This document shows, one piece after another, positions 1 through 10,559 of a DNA stretch of 64,000 bases; the stretch's first letter is position 1, and each line of letters opens with the position of its first letter. The translations under genes were made by a program, and so were the position numbers. The DNA comes from Elgaria multicarinata webbii (lineage: Eukaryota > Chordata > Lepidosauria > Squamata > Anguidae). The stretch covers positions 16,521,501 through 16,585,500 of the forward strand of contig NC_086172.1 in the NCBI RefSeq assembly GCF_023053635.1, in the 5' to 3' direction. The notes under the pieces are model-generated. The model saw only the letters and a list, made by a program, of their open reading frames with translations, ran no database searches and had not been told where the DNA came from.

Positions 1-684
1 TACTCTGGTAACCTCCAAATTAGATTACTGCAATGTCCTCTACAAGGGGCAGCCTTTGAAGACGGTTTGGAAGCTGCAGCTTGTGCAGAATGCGGCAGCC
101 AGATTGATAGCTGGAACGAGGAGGTTTGAGCATATAACACCGATTCTGGCCTGCTTACATTGGCTGCCTATATGTTTCTGATCCCAATTCAAGGTGCTGG
201 TTTTAACCTATAAAGCCCTACATGACTTGGGACCGCAATACCTGACGGAACGCCTCTCCCGACATGAACCTACTCATACACTGCGCTCAACATCTAAGGT
301 CATCCTCCGAGTGCCTACTCCAAGGGAAGCTCGGAGGATGGCAACAAGGGAGAGGGCCTTTTCAGTGGTGGCCCCCCGACTGTGGAATGATCTCCCCGAT
401 GAGGCTCGCCTGGCGCCAACATTGTTATCTTTTCGGCGCCAGATCAAGACTTTTCTCTTCTCCCAGGCATTTTTAACAGCATTTAACAACGTTAAGTTTG
501 TTTTTAATGGACCCCACAATTGTTGTTTTTAAATCGATACTCTTGTTTTTATTCTGTTGTTTTTATGTTTCTGATGGTTTAAAATTTTGTATACTTTTTA
601 ATGTTTACTGTTTTAACTTTTGTGAACTGCCCAGAGAGCTTCAGCTGTGGGGCAATATATAAATGTAATAAATAAATAAATAAA
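1..684 (+). mobile_element. L2-clade LINE, 3' end (5'-truncated by window edge)
   Basis: The frame at 194-532 encodes the C-terminal tail of an L2-type reverse-transcriptase polyprotein, with the blocks [29 protein letters not shown] and FRRQIKTFLF. Upstream codons carry the LQLVQNAA-type block in decayed form. The 3' UTR ends in the subfamily signature CCCAGAGAGCTTC...GGGGCAATATATAAATG followed by an AATAAATA microsatellite tail at about 665-684. The same tail subfamily recurs at 20188, 41210, 45380, 50600 and 62075. It lies in a YBEY intron and is not functional. Confidence 0.85.
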
Positions 685-689
685 TTGAA

Positions 690-1350
690 CCCTACTATTG
701 GGGAAAGAAGGAATAATATGGCTTTTAAAAAAATGGATGGACAAAAAGGAACTGAAGGATGTTTGGAGACTGATAAAGAGAGGAGAGAGAAAAATATACC
801 TTCTATTCACCGGTTCATAAGAGTTTCTCCAGGATAGATTATATTTTTGTTTCAAAAGGCCTAGTCTCCAGAATTAGCAACACAGAGATGGGAGTTATTA
901 AGGTAACGGACCATGCATTAGTAAATATGGAGTTTAGAATTAGAAAAGAGTATAAAGAAGCTAAAAGATGGAGGATGGACACCAAAAAATTAAAATATGA
1001 TAAGATAGTGGAAAAGGTAGACAAGGAATTATGGGAGACATGGGAAATGATAATGGGGAATGCTTGCAAGCAATGTTATGAGATACAATGAAAGCAGTGG
1101 TTAGAGGTATAATTATCTGAGAAACAGGTAAACTTAGAAGACAACAAGAGGGAAAAATTAGGAGGAAATTAAAAAATTGGAGGAGTATTTGGAAAAGGGA
1201 AAAACAAATTTGGATAGTATTACAAGCGAAGAGAAAGGAATTAGAAAATAGAAATATAGAAGAAGTTCAGAGAAATTTGGTTTACTTAAAAAGGGATTTT
1301 TTTTAGAATAATAATAAAAATTCTAGAATGTTGGCTAGAGCCATGCAGTT
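690..1350 (+). mobile_element. L1 LINE fragment (ORF2 endonuclease end and linker)
   Basis: Translation over 760-1090 reads like the C-terminal part of the L1 apurinic endonuclease. It has a YTFYSPVH-like stretch, SRIDYIFVSKGL, and then TDHALVNMEF, which corresponds to the SDH catalytic motif with S replaced by T. A lysine-rich linker follows, typical of L1 between endonuclease and reverse transcriptase. Several frame breaks are present. The junction with the preceding L2 tail is at about 685-690. Confidence 0.7.
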
Positions 1351-1579
1351 AAGGAAGGCAAAGAACGCAATAGGGACAATTAAAGATAATGTTCCAGCTG
1401 TGGGAAAGGACGTGTTTGTGGAGGGGGCCTCATTCCTAAGGGAGGGGTGCCAGGGGCCCGGGTCGGGCATAGGATTGGTGGAGGCAGGTCACGGGGCCTC
1501 TCGACCGACAAGGGGATAAAGAAGCAGGGATAAAGAAGCAGGATAAAGAAGCAGGTAGCCAACACTTTTCATCTTCCTG

Positions 1580-2085
1580 TGGGCTACACGTGTATAATGT
1601 TGAAATCCTGGATTAGGATTCTGGTTATGTTTCCATGGATTTACTAATTGCTGAGGAGCTGGAGGAATCAGAAGACTCAGCAGAAAACTTAAAGGTCAAC
1701 ATTGCACCTGGACATTGATGTCATGGTTGAATAATTGGTAACTTGATTGTTTCAATTAAGGGATTGCAAGCAGTTGCATCACTGTACAGTTAGCCTATAA
1801 AAGGAATGTATTCCCATGTACATGTATTCAGAAATGATCATTCAGAAATGATCACTCCATCAGATGTATCAGTGCTGTATTGACTGACCGTATGTAAGTA
1901 TTTGTATTTGTGATTGCCATTATATTTTTATATGCCAGTAAAGGTTTGTTTAAACCTATTGAAAGTCTCAGTCGTAATCTGTGTCTGTGCTGACTTTGCT
2001 GGAAACCGTTGCAAATACTCTGCTATAAGGTTATTGGCCAGAAGCCCAGTCTGGCAATAACTAAATAAGGTTGTATATAACCACC
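1580..2085 (+). mobile_element. Possible LTR fossil (low confidence)
   Basis: This AT-rich stretch has an LTR-like layout: a CCTATAAAAGG TATA-type motif at about 1794-1804, then a downstream block that could be R/U5. I could not define terminal repeats or a target duplication, so the family and borders are uncertain. A short direct repeat of a GATAAAGAAGCAG-like unit lies just upstream, at 1516-1556. Confidence 0.3.
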
Positions 2086-2099
2086 ATATCGCAATATAT

Positions 2100-2504
2100 A
2101 AGGTGGAAGATCTGTTCTGAGCTGGGGGATGCTGCTCGGGGTTTTAAGTGTCTGGATACTTTAGGGGAAACTGGCCGCGGATGTGGCAGGTGTTAGAATG
2201 GGGTTAATGGTTTTATGGTGTGATTGCTTGCTGCTAACCTTTCTTTAACACTTTACCTCCTTCCTCCCCTTCTTTCCTTTCCCCTCAGCTTTCACTGCCT
2301 AACCAGAGCCTTACGAGTTAGATTTTAGTTTGTGTAAATAAACCTGCATTGATCCTTAAAGCGTGTGTTTGTGGTTTTATTTCTCAAAGGGCTGGCTCTT
2401 CCTGGCTAAGGACAGGGGCAGGGAAGTGGCTGCCTGGGAATTAGGATGTTTGGTCCGGGGCCTACCTTGCAGGGGCACTGAGTGGGCCTCAGCCTTCCTT
2501 CACA
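2100..2504 (+). mobile_element. Probable LTR fossil, 3' portion
   Basis: The segment has a T/C-rich block, an AATAAA signal at about 2338, and ends in CCTTCCTTCACA at 2504. That ending resembles the one of the well-bounded solo LTR at 5029-5722, so the two may be related retroviral LTRs. The left end is not clear. It abuts an antisense L2 copy. It is a fossil with no internal region seen. Confidence 0.45.
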
Positions 2505-4250
2505 AAAACAATTAAAACTATGTGTAACCTTGGAGAATTTAGCTCTCAAAGGCCTTGATAAAAAGCCACATTTTAACTTCCAAAAGGAGGGCATTCCACA
2601 ACCAGGGTGCCACAACAGAGAAAGCCCTCTCCCATGTCCCACCATAATGTATGTCTCACATTGGTGGGATGCAGACAAGGGCTCCTCCAATAGATCTCAA
2701 ATCTCGGGCAGGCATATAGTGAGAGGCTCTCCCTCAAATACCATGGTCCCAAGCTTTAGGGCTTTAAATGTCATTGCCTGCACCTTGAATTCTGACCAGA
2801 AGTGTATAGGCAGCCAATGGAATTCTTTTAAGACTATTGTTATATGGTCTTTATAGGATGTTTCAGTGAGCAATCTAGCTGCTGCATTTTGCACTAGCTG
2901 CAACTTCCAAGTCATCTTCAAGGGCAGCCTCACGTAAACTGCATTGCAGTAATCAAATCAGGCAGACTACTGTGGCTAGTTTGTTCCTGTCCAGGAAAGC
3001 CTGTAGCTGGTGGATCAGCCGAAGCTGACCCCACAGAGTGCACCTGGGCCTACAGTGACAAGGATGGATCTAGGATTACTCCCAAGCTACGCACCTGCTC
3101 CTTCAGAGGGAGGGCAACCCCATCCAGAACAGGTTGCATTACCCAATTCCTGGACTCAGGAACCACCAATCCACAGAGCTTCCATCTTATCAGATTCAGT
3201 TTATTAGCCCTCATTCAACCCAGTACAGTCTCCAGGCACTGGTCCAGCACCTTCCCTGCCCTGGCTTACTACGACGACAAGAAGTAGAACCATCATTAGC
3301 ATACTAAACCCGAGCCTGGTCCCAAGAGGCTCTTAACCACTTGGAATAATTCTGCTGGTCAACATTTTGAGGATGAGATAACAGAGGCAAAGTAATATAT
3401 TTTTGCATCCACGCTGCCACACCATAGGCACACCGAAGAGTTTTTGCCAAACTTTGATCATACTCGCTCCGAGCCCTGCGCCACCTGCACTCCAGCCGTC
3501 ATCCAGCTTGTTTCATTGCCCGTAGATCTTCTGTAACTCAAGGTGAATTACAGGCCCCACAGCACTGGAGTGGGCTCTCAGGAGTGATTGTATCAATGGC
3601 CTTTCCCATCTCACCATTCCATGGTGAGACCAAGGCCTCAACCGAATTGACAGCCCTATCAGCCGGGAAATCCCCCAGAGCATTCAGGAATCCCTCAGAT
3701 TCCATAAGTCTCCGGGGATGGACCATCTTAATCAGTCCCCCACCCCTTCCGGGAGGATCTGCTACCAGCAAACCAAATTTCACAAGGAAATGATCTCTCC
3801 ATGACAATGAGGTTGTTGAAAGCCCCCCCCCCCCAAAAAACCCAGATCATCCCCCATCTGACCAACAGTAAAAAACAGATCTAGGGGATGTCCTGCCACA
3901 TGTGTCAGACCAACGATGTACTGAGATAGCCCCATGGTTGTCATGGTAGCCATTAAGTCCTGAACAGGTCTTGTCAGGACAGCCTCGGCATGGATATTGA
4001 AGTCCTCCAAACCCAGGGTTCTCCAACACCTCTGAGGCCACCCCCAGCCAGCTCATGCAGGGAGACTGCTGGCCAGCGGGGTGGGTGGTACACCAGCAGC
4101 ATACCTGTTTTGTCTCTGGCCCAGCACAAGGCACAGACCCTCAAAATGTGCTAGGACAGATAGGTTTGCTTGTAAGAAAGATGGAATCCTTATGGATGAT
4201 GGCAACTCCTCCCTCCACCCTGGCCTTCCAATCTAGGCTGGTGCTGCACT
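2505..4250 (-). mobile_element. L2-clade LINE, antisense, endonuclease and RT tail pieces
   Basis: Reverse-strand translation at 2697-2933 gives the KLQLVQNAAARLLTE and FHWLPIHF blocks of the L2 C-terminus. At 3780-4010 it gives an endonuclease C-terminal region with MEDFNIHAEA and THVAGHPLDLFF, the position of the usual GDFNIH and AGHTLDL blocks. The core RT between them is largely gone or scrambled. The element is old, with many frame breaks, and lies in the YBEY intron. Confidence 0.75.
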
Positions 4251-4273
4251 GAGTAACCAGGAGGACAGAGCAT

Positions 4274-4376
4274 CAAGTGCTGCAACCCTAAGCATACTTA
4301 TCTGGAAGTAAGCCCCATTGAAATCAGTTATACATACTTCTGAATAGACATCAATAGGTTTGTGCTGCAAGGCTGA
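4274..4376. repeat. Short interspersed repeat (TAAGCCCCATTGAA family)
   Basis: This segment of about 100 bp contains GTAAGCCCCATTGAAATCAG, flanked by a GCAACCCTAAGCATACTTA start and a CATCAATAGGTTTGTGCTGC end. A recognisable relative lies at 59637-59743 and partial ones near 40990 and 63563. I recognise it as a common small reptile repeat, probably a nonautonomous DNA element, but cannot assign the superfamily. Confidence 0.5.
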
Positions 4377-4622
4377 TAATTTATGGGTTGCTGGGCCCAC
4401 ACAACAAGAACATGGATAAACAGGGATTTAAATTCAGATGTCCCTGGTCAAAGTACAATGATACTCAATTCATTAGTGCCATGTAACATCTAACATGTTC
4501 TACTTCAATGCATGCGATCTATGTATTGTATCTCATAATCAATGCTTAAAATTTCAGAATTTTGAGAATAGATGTTCAATGTGTAATTTTTGAATAATGA
4601 TTAGGACCTGTTCTATTCACAG

Positions 4623-6482
4623 AATCTGAAAGCAGGGGAGCTGCCACAATCTTGTGCTCAAGATGACTACAATCTGGGAGACATTTTTCTAGGAGTAGAA
4701 TATATCTATCAACAGTGTGAGGAGAATAAGGAAGATTACAACAGTGTTCTGACAGTAAGTATGGGTCACTTCAATCATTGTACTTCTTGAACTTGTGTCT
4801 ATTTCTAAGAAAATTCTCTAGGGTTCTGAATGGTGATCACGATGTATAAAACGAAAAGATATTAATTGTATGGTTTCAATTACTGAAGCGCGTTAGACTA
4901 GGTTTTGATAACAACTGTGAGACCCCATTAATATCACCATATGCTGACAGAATTACTACCTTCTCTTGCGTTCATTTACTGAACTGTAGCAATCATTAAA
5001 TTCATTTGCTTTCTTAAGAAAAAGCTTCTGTGAAGAATATGGGAGTTATGGCCTTGGCCTCCCTCACAAGACTGTCATGAGTTTGGAGGTGGCATGCACG
5101 CCCAAACGCCACCTGGCCTTTGATATCAGAAACCGTTGAAGCTAGGCCGGGGACTCAAGGCCACAGCTAACTGGGAGGATTGACTGCAGCTACTCTGGTG
5201 GGAACTGGGCTCCAGTTAGGAGGGGGGAACCTGAAGGAGCAACTTAGGTTTTGATTGGTAGAGCCCGATTGGCCCACCAGCCAGGGCCGGGGGCATAAGA
5301 TGAGGCAGTGACAGAAATCATTGTCTCCTGGGAGTCCTCACGGCATGGAGGATGCATGCTTGGCGAGCGGGAGCTGGAGGCCTCTACATGGTAAAATATA
5401 AGTATAGGCAGCTAGGATGTCTTGTTTTGCTTGGTTGCGACTGGTGAGTGGCTTCCCTATTTTACCCTGCACTCTGTTTTATTGTACTTTTATTGCAGCA
5501 CTTATACCTTGCTGTTTCTTTTAAATTCAGTTTTATCCCTTTTAAACTTTCCTCCCTTTAATAAACTGCTTTAAATACTTAAGCTGGTGTAGTTTCCTTA
5601 AGGGTAACTCCTGGTCCTAAGCTCAATGTTGGGCTGGTTGCAGGTGAGTGGCTGGGTGGTTGGTTGGGACTTACCTGGCCTACCTAGCAGGGAGAGCATA
5701 TTGATTTTACTCTTCCTTCACAGCTTCTATTAGATTTTCTATTTGCTTCTAGTGCTGTGTATGGTACCACAAAAAGTTTGTTGCTCATTACTGTAAGCTT
5801 GTCTTATAAGTCATTATGCTTGCTCAAGCTCTTAATAACCCACAAGGGGTTTTTTGTTCCTTAACACTCTCTGGGCTCCTCAACTTTCAGCTCCGCCTGC
5901 TGCTGCACATAGTTGTCACTTTGTATAATGTTTCCACGTTATAATGTAACAACGATGAAATTCACTCTGTAAATTCTGTAAATAGCAGCTTGTCTATCAT
6001 GGCAATTTTCAATTATTATTTTTATTGTGAATGTTGTGAATTGTGAATCTTAAATGTCTCTAATGTTGTGCTTTATCAGTGTTGTAAAATTATGTGAGGC
6101 ACTGAAATGCTTTCTCTATTGGGCAGGTGACAATTGCTCATGGCATGTGCCACTTACTTGGATATAAGCACAGTACAGAAGCAGACTGGAAACAGGTAAG
6201 TTCTCTGCTTGAGCTGGGAAACCTTCATCCTCTAATTGTCATTTCAGTCTATAGATGCCCAAACATATTTAACAAAACCTTCACAACCTGATTGTGTAGT
6301 ACGAGTAATTGATAAATTCAAGTTTGAAAGTTCAAGTGTTGTTGTATTGTTTGGAAGGAAATGTATTCATTCATTGTTGTCTTGCACTCTTTCAGATGTA
6401 TGAAAAGGAAAGAGAAATTCTCCAGGAACTAAGCAGGATGTCAGGCACAAATCTCCAACCACTGACCAAAAGGCATTTCTAG
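4623..6482 (+). CDS. YBEY: YBEY endoribonuclease, last three coding exons (5' part outside window)
   Basis: YbeY-family metal-dependent endoribonuclease; the vertebrate protein acts in mitochondria in small-subunit rRNA and ribosome maturation. Coding exons are 4623-4754, 6127-6195 and 6396-6482 (stop TAG), all joined in phase 0, for 95 residues. The first exon encodes NLKAGELPQ, then [15 protein letters not shown], which is nearly the human sequence. The second carries the metal-binding motif [11 protein letters not shown] (HxxxHxxxxxH). The third ends in the family's [10 protein letters not shown]-terminus. Acceptors are CAG and donors are GTAAGT. The N-terminal half, including the conserved arginine region, is encoded upstream of base 1. 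All three exons are open and well conserved, so the gene looks functional. POFUT2 follows about 4.6 kb downstream on the same strand; both genes map to human 21q22.3. Confidence 0.95.
5029..5722 (+). mobile_element. Solo LTR of an endogenous retrovirus
   Basis: A 694-bp element begins TGTGAAG and ends CTTCACA, an inverted terminal match with the canonical TG...CA. It is flanked by an exact 5-bp duplication, GCTTC, at 5024-5028 and 5723-5727. Inside are a GC-rich upstream half, a CATAAGATGAG TATA-like motif and an AATAAA signal near 5561, consistent with U3-R-U5. No internal retroviral sequence adjoins it, so it is a solo LTR left by recombination. It sits in the YBEY intron between exons 4623-4754 and 6127-6195, in sense orientation. 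The intact duplication suggests moderate age. Confidence 0.85.
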
Positions 6483-6508
6483 TGATTCTATCTGAATGTT
6501 AGTCCACA

Positions 6509-6514
6509 AATAAA
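6509..6514 (+). promoter_or_regulatory. YBEY: YBEY polyadenylation signal
   Basis: An AATAAA hexamer lies 27 bases after the YBEY stop codon. A second AATAAA at 6591-6596 is an alternative. No other signal lies this close to the gene end. Confidence 0.6.
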
Positions 6515-6719
6515 ATAATTAAATGTTCTATTTTGTTTAATTATGAATGGATCTCTAATCTTGAATATATTAAGACCATTGCCATTACTCAATAAACAAT
6601 GACCCAAGTGGTTCCACAACTCTTGTCTCTTAAGTAAACAGATCTTTGGTACCAGACTTATAGAATAACCAAATTTAATGTGTGGTTGTGATGTGTCTAA
6701 TTGAAAACCTCCCAATAAG

Positions 6720-7066
6720 TAACCGGGGGTGATGAGGTGGGGTAGTTTTGATCATTGATATTGACATCTGTGGCTAACCAATTAGGAATTGCCACAGCGC
6801 TGTTCTCCTCCAATCACAGTGTTTGGGGGAGGGAATGCCAATTATTTTCCCCATGGTGTCCTTGATTCCGCACTCATTGGGGTTCTCGGTCTGGCGGCAT
6901 TTGTTTTGGTGAGAGAGAGAGAGAAAGATATAATTTGTTTAGTGTTTGTTGCAAAGTGAGATATTGAATTTATTTAGGAGAGAGAAAGAGGGACCTTCGA
7001 CACCGATCTTCCTCCAGTAAGTCAGCTTGTTAATTGCACATCATGTGTGTTATACAGAGACCATGA
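6720..7066. other. Intergenic, no gene seen
   Basis: This is a non-coding stretch between YBEY and the repeat at 7068. It includes a purine tract (GAGAGAGAGAGAAAGATA) at about 6911-6930. I see no recognisable gene or complete repeat. Confidence 0.5.
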
Positions 7067-7067
7067 A

Positions 7068-7335
7068 GAAGAAAGGCAGGTTACTTACCTGTAACTGTAC
7101 TTCAAGTTGTCATCTGTGTGTTCACACAATCCTCCCACCATCCCCTCTTCAGTGTCGACTTCCGCTGGCATTGGTAGAGATCCTATCTCCTCAACATTGA
7201 GTCCAACAAGTTGGTCTCCAAGAACTGAGAGGGTTGGGAACCCCGCTGGACATGTGCAGTGAGGCGGTGGGAAGGGGTTCTCACCAAAGAGTGCTCGTTA
7301 GCTGTAGAAGTTTCCCAATCATGGCTCTGCATTAT
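7068..7335. repeat. Interspersed repeat with GGTTACTTACCTGTAACTG core
   Basis: The core GGTTACTTACCTGTAACTG followed by a CAAGTTGTCATCTGTG-like stretch is a repeat I recognise from reptile genomes. Its class is unclear to me, and the borders are approximate. The core contains a near-consensus splice donor on the reverse strand. Confidence 0.4.
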
Positions 7336-7527
7336 AATAATAATAATAGCAGAATGACTCTTCTCCGCATTATGTCTACTACTGAAATTAAGAATGTATG
7401 GTGTAACCAGGAATTGATTTTTGTGTGGAAAAACTGAGCTACATTCAGTTCTGGCATTCAAATAAATTTATGGGCTCAGATAACCCTTTAATGCTACGTG
7501 TATGTCTTTTGCATCAGACCCTACTTA

Positions 7528-7965
7528 GATCATAGAACCATAGAGTTGGAAGGGGCCTATAAGGCCATCAAGTCCAACCCCCCTGTTCAATGCAGGAATC
7601 TACCCTAAAGAATCCCTGACAGATGGCTGTCCAGCTGCCTCTTGAATGCTTCTAATGTCAGACAGCCCACAACCTTCCTAGGTAACTGGTTCCATTGTCG
7701 TACTGCTCTAACAGTCAGGAAGTTTTTCCTGATGTCCAGCCAGAACCTGGTTTCCTGTAACTTGAGCTCATTATTCCATGTCCTGCACTCCGAGATGATC
7801 GAGAAGAGATCCTGGCCCTCCTGTGTATGACAACCTTTTAAGTATTTGAAGAGTGCTATCATGTCTCCCTTCAATCTTATCTTTTCCAGACTAAGCATGC
7901 TCAGTTGTTTCAGTTTCTCTTCATAGGGCTTTGTTTCCAGACCCCTGCCCTCCTCTGACAGGCTT
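7528..7965 (-). mobile_element. CR1 LINE 3' end, antisense
   Basis: Reverse-strand translation gives [19 protein letters not shown] and [20 protein letters not shown], the conserved CR1 ORF2 C-terminus. The + strand begins with the reverse complement of the CR1 3' end (ATCATAGAACCATAGAGTTG, then the GGAAGGGGCC block). It is 5'-truncated in its own orientation at about 7965. Confidence 0.9.
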
Positions 7966-8215
7966 TAGCAAAAATAAAGTAAATCCCACAAGCCTTAAGT
8001 CTGCCAATCCCTGGTATGGTCAATTACATTTTAGTCTCTAATAAACGGGTGGGGAGGATATTGCAATTCTAAAATTGGAGAGCACACCGATAGTGATTAT
8101 CTACCATGGAGTTACATTTTCCATTATCAGGAGCCCCCATATTAAATCAGAATTTTTTCCCATCTCCCCATGTATTGGTCTCAGGACTCTCCTTGGAAGA
8201 CAGATGTCATTAAAG

Positions 8216-8312
8216 CAGAGTTCCCCAACCTGATACCCTGCAGATGTGTTGGATATGGCTGATCAGGGGATGCTGGGAGTTGTAATCCAATACATCTGGT
8301 TGCTTTACAACA
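8216..8312. mobile_element. Short hAT-like MITE (TTCCCCAACCTG family)
   Basis: The stretch begins AGAGTTCCCCAACCTG and contains GGATGCTGGGAGTTGTAAT. The CAGATGTGTTGGATATGG block pairs with the inverted block CCAATACATCTGG near the right end. This is a very common small squamate repeat. A relative lies at 20900-21020. Confidence 0.6.
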
Positions 8313-8329
8313 CTGCAATTACTCCCCCT

Positions 8330-8570
8330 GAGGAGTGTTGACTGGAGCTGGTTACAGGGAGCATACAACTCCCCTGTTACAACAGCTCCACTGGCTTCTA
8401 GTCTGTTTCCGGGCACAATTCAAAGTGCTGGTTATGACCTATAAAGCCCTATATGGCTTGGGTCCAGGTTATCTGAAATACTGTATTCTCCCTTACAAGC
8501 CTGCCCATGCTTTGAGATCTTTCTTGAAGCCCCTATATAGTCCCATGCCTTAAAATTTCTTTAGGAGGAG
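8330..8570 (+). mobile_element. L2 LINE fragment ([14 protein letters not shown] subfamily)
   Basis: Translation from 8341 reads HTTPLLQQLHWLLVCFRAQF, then [18 protein letters not shown], the L2 C-terminal blocks. It matches the subfamily at 57590-58090 ([11 protein letters not shown] there, LPYKPAHALRS here). The 3' tail is absent. Confidence 0.8.
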
Positions 8571-9798
8571 CTGGTCCTTCTTTCCCAGACCCATATTTGG
8601 TATCCTTAGATGTGTTATTATAGGTGGTGCTCTGAATCTGGAAGCACGTCACAACTCTGGAAGAGGGAATTGTTACCAATTCCCCCCCCCCCCGCCCCAA
8701 TTTGGCTATCTCCTCTTTTGTTGTTGTTTGTGAACAAACTAAATCCACATTTAAACAGATTCTGCTGGGTATGGGGCAGCTGTTCCCCCTGCTTGCTGAG
8801 TTTGCCATATTCAGACTCTAAGAAAGAGATGTCTTATTTATAATATCTCTTCCCAAATGCAGGAAAGCTTTTTCTTTGGCTTCAATGTCATGTATAGGTG
8901 TCATCTAATGTTGTGCAAGCGGAACTCTGCTCATGCAGTGCAACTTTTACTTCTCCCCCTGCACCTTTCCAAAAACTGTTCTGGAAAATCTCCCAAGCCT
9001 CTTGAGCAAGTGATTGTGGGGATGACTGCAAACCTATTCTGCGATGGATGCCATGCCATTGGCATATGGACACTACTACTTCTTGGATACAAACCTATAT
9101 ATTTTATACAACTAATTCTTATTTATATTAGCCTTTTATTGCTTTGGGTGGGGGTGGACTGTAAATAAAAGATTAACTAGCAAAGCTGTGACACCTGTTG
9201 TTTCCAGGTCTGTTATTCAGGATAGATCTTGTCTACCTAATTATTACGTAGATTATTAGGTAGGTGGGATGTCTCCATATTTTATGTTACTTGTAACATA
9301 ACAGGAAATACTAGAAATATTTAGAAAATTAAATTTCAGAGTTTTTTCAAAATACATTCTAATCAAAAGATGGTGTATGCATGTACACACACACAATATT
9401 AATCAGACTGCATGATTTTCTAGAACACCCCAAATTCTTTGTTATATGTTTGGTTCGTTCTCTTCAGTGGGTGCCTCAAGATGGAGGGCTCCTAGCAGGA
9501 CCGAACAGAAGTCATTGTGTTGCAATTCCATCTTCTTTTTTAATGTATTTAAAGAAAGGTTAAATTTCTGAATTGCTGACCCATTCTGATGAAGAGTAAA
9601 CAAGCAAGTTGCTAAGGTAAGAATGTTATATCATGGCGAGTTGTGTGTCTACTTTTGAGTTTGACTTCCACCCACCCATGCACCCCCTGCCTAGTTCCAA
9701 AGTCTTAACGTCAATCATGTTTGGGTAATGCCGGCAGTTCCAATTTAGCTACAACTTTCCGAATATACTAAATTCTGGTACAAAGTGCGGAGGAAGTA
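8571..9798. other. Intergenic, no gene seen
   Basis: The stretch has short open frames without recognisable domains, a C-tract near 8683-8692 and AT-rich sequence. No complete repeat was identified by eye. Confidence 0.4.
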
Positions 9799-9985
9799 AT
9801 TTATTTATTTATTATTTATTTATTTATTACATTTCTATACCGCCCAATAGCCGAAGCTCTCTGGGCGGTTCACAAAAATTAAATCATAGTAAAACAATCA
9901 ACAGGTTAAAAGCACAAATACACAATACAATATAAAAAGCACAACCAGAATAATGTAATGATGTATATTTAATAAATGTCTAACT
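9799..9985 (-). mobile_element. L2 LINE 3' tail, antisense
   Basis: TTATTTATTTATT is followed by ACATTTCTATACCGCCCAAT and AGCTCTCTGGGCGGTTCAC, the reverse complement of the L2 3' end. A decayed 3' UTR follows (AAATACACAATACAATATAA). Only the 3' end is present. Confidence 0.85.
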
Positions 9986-10224
9986 GGATCCATAGGAATT
10001 AAGTTGGAAATAAAGATTTATAGTTAATAAGCATCTAGCTGGAGCCATGGAAATTAGCACTGGTTGTCTTCTTCAGCTGGTACAGAGTACAACCGTGTCC
10101 TACTGTGAGTGACTAAATATGGGACCTATCGGCAGCATCCCCAACCATTTTTGTTCAGCCTCTCCCCACCCCCAAAAAGGGAACAGGAGGAGAGGGGATG
10201 TTAAGGGGGGGGGAATGTAAGGTA

Positions 10225-10529
10225 GGGTGACCCTATGAAAAGGAGGACAGGGCTCCTGTATTTTTAACAGTTGCATTGAGAAGAGAATTTCAGCAGGTGT
10301 CATTTGTATATATGGGGAACCTGGTGAAATTTCCTCTTCATCACAACAGTTAAAGCTGCCCTCTTTTAAATCTGGTCACTCTAGTATAGCTCCTGCAGCT
10401 TTAACTGTTGTGATGAAGAGGGAATTTCACCAGGTGCTGCATGCATACAAAGGACCCCTGCTGAAATTCTATTTTCTATGCAACTGTTAAAGATACAGGA
10501 GCCCTGTCCTCCTTTTCATAGGGTCACCC
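10225..10529. mobile_element. Foldback MITE (GGGTGACCCTATGAAAAGG family), copy 1
   Basis: This is an almost fully palindromic element of about 305 bp. GGGTGACCCTATGAAAAGG at the left is matched by its reverse complement at the right, and TA dinucleotides flank both ends (10223-10224 and 10530-10531). The arms continue through the AACAGTTGCAT and CACCAGGT blocks to a short loop near 10375. TA flanks suggest a Tc1/mariner-type target, which is inference. It lies about 540 bp upstream of the POFUT2 start codon. Other copies are at 12165, 43535 and 44032. Confidence 0.85.
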
Positions 10530-10559
10530 TAATGTAAGGGGGTTGGTTGGTTCAGGCCT

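Noticed and set aside
1-4622. Upstream coding exon of YBEY within the window
   Set aside because: I searched by eye for the DxxxxxxxNxxYRxxxxPTDVLSFP region and did not find it; the 5' exons probably precede base 1.
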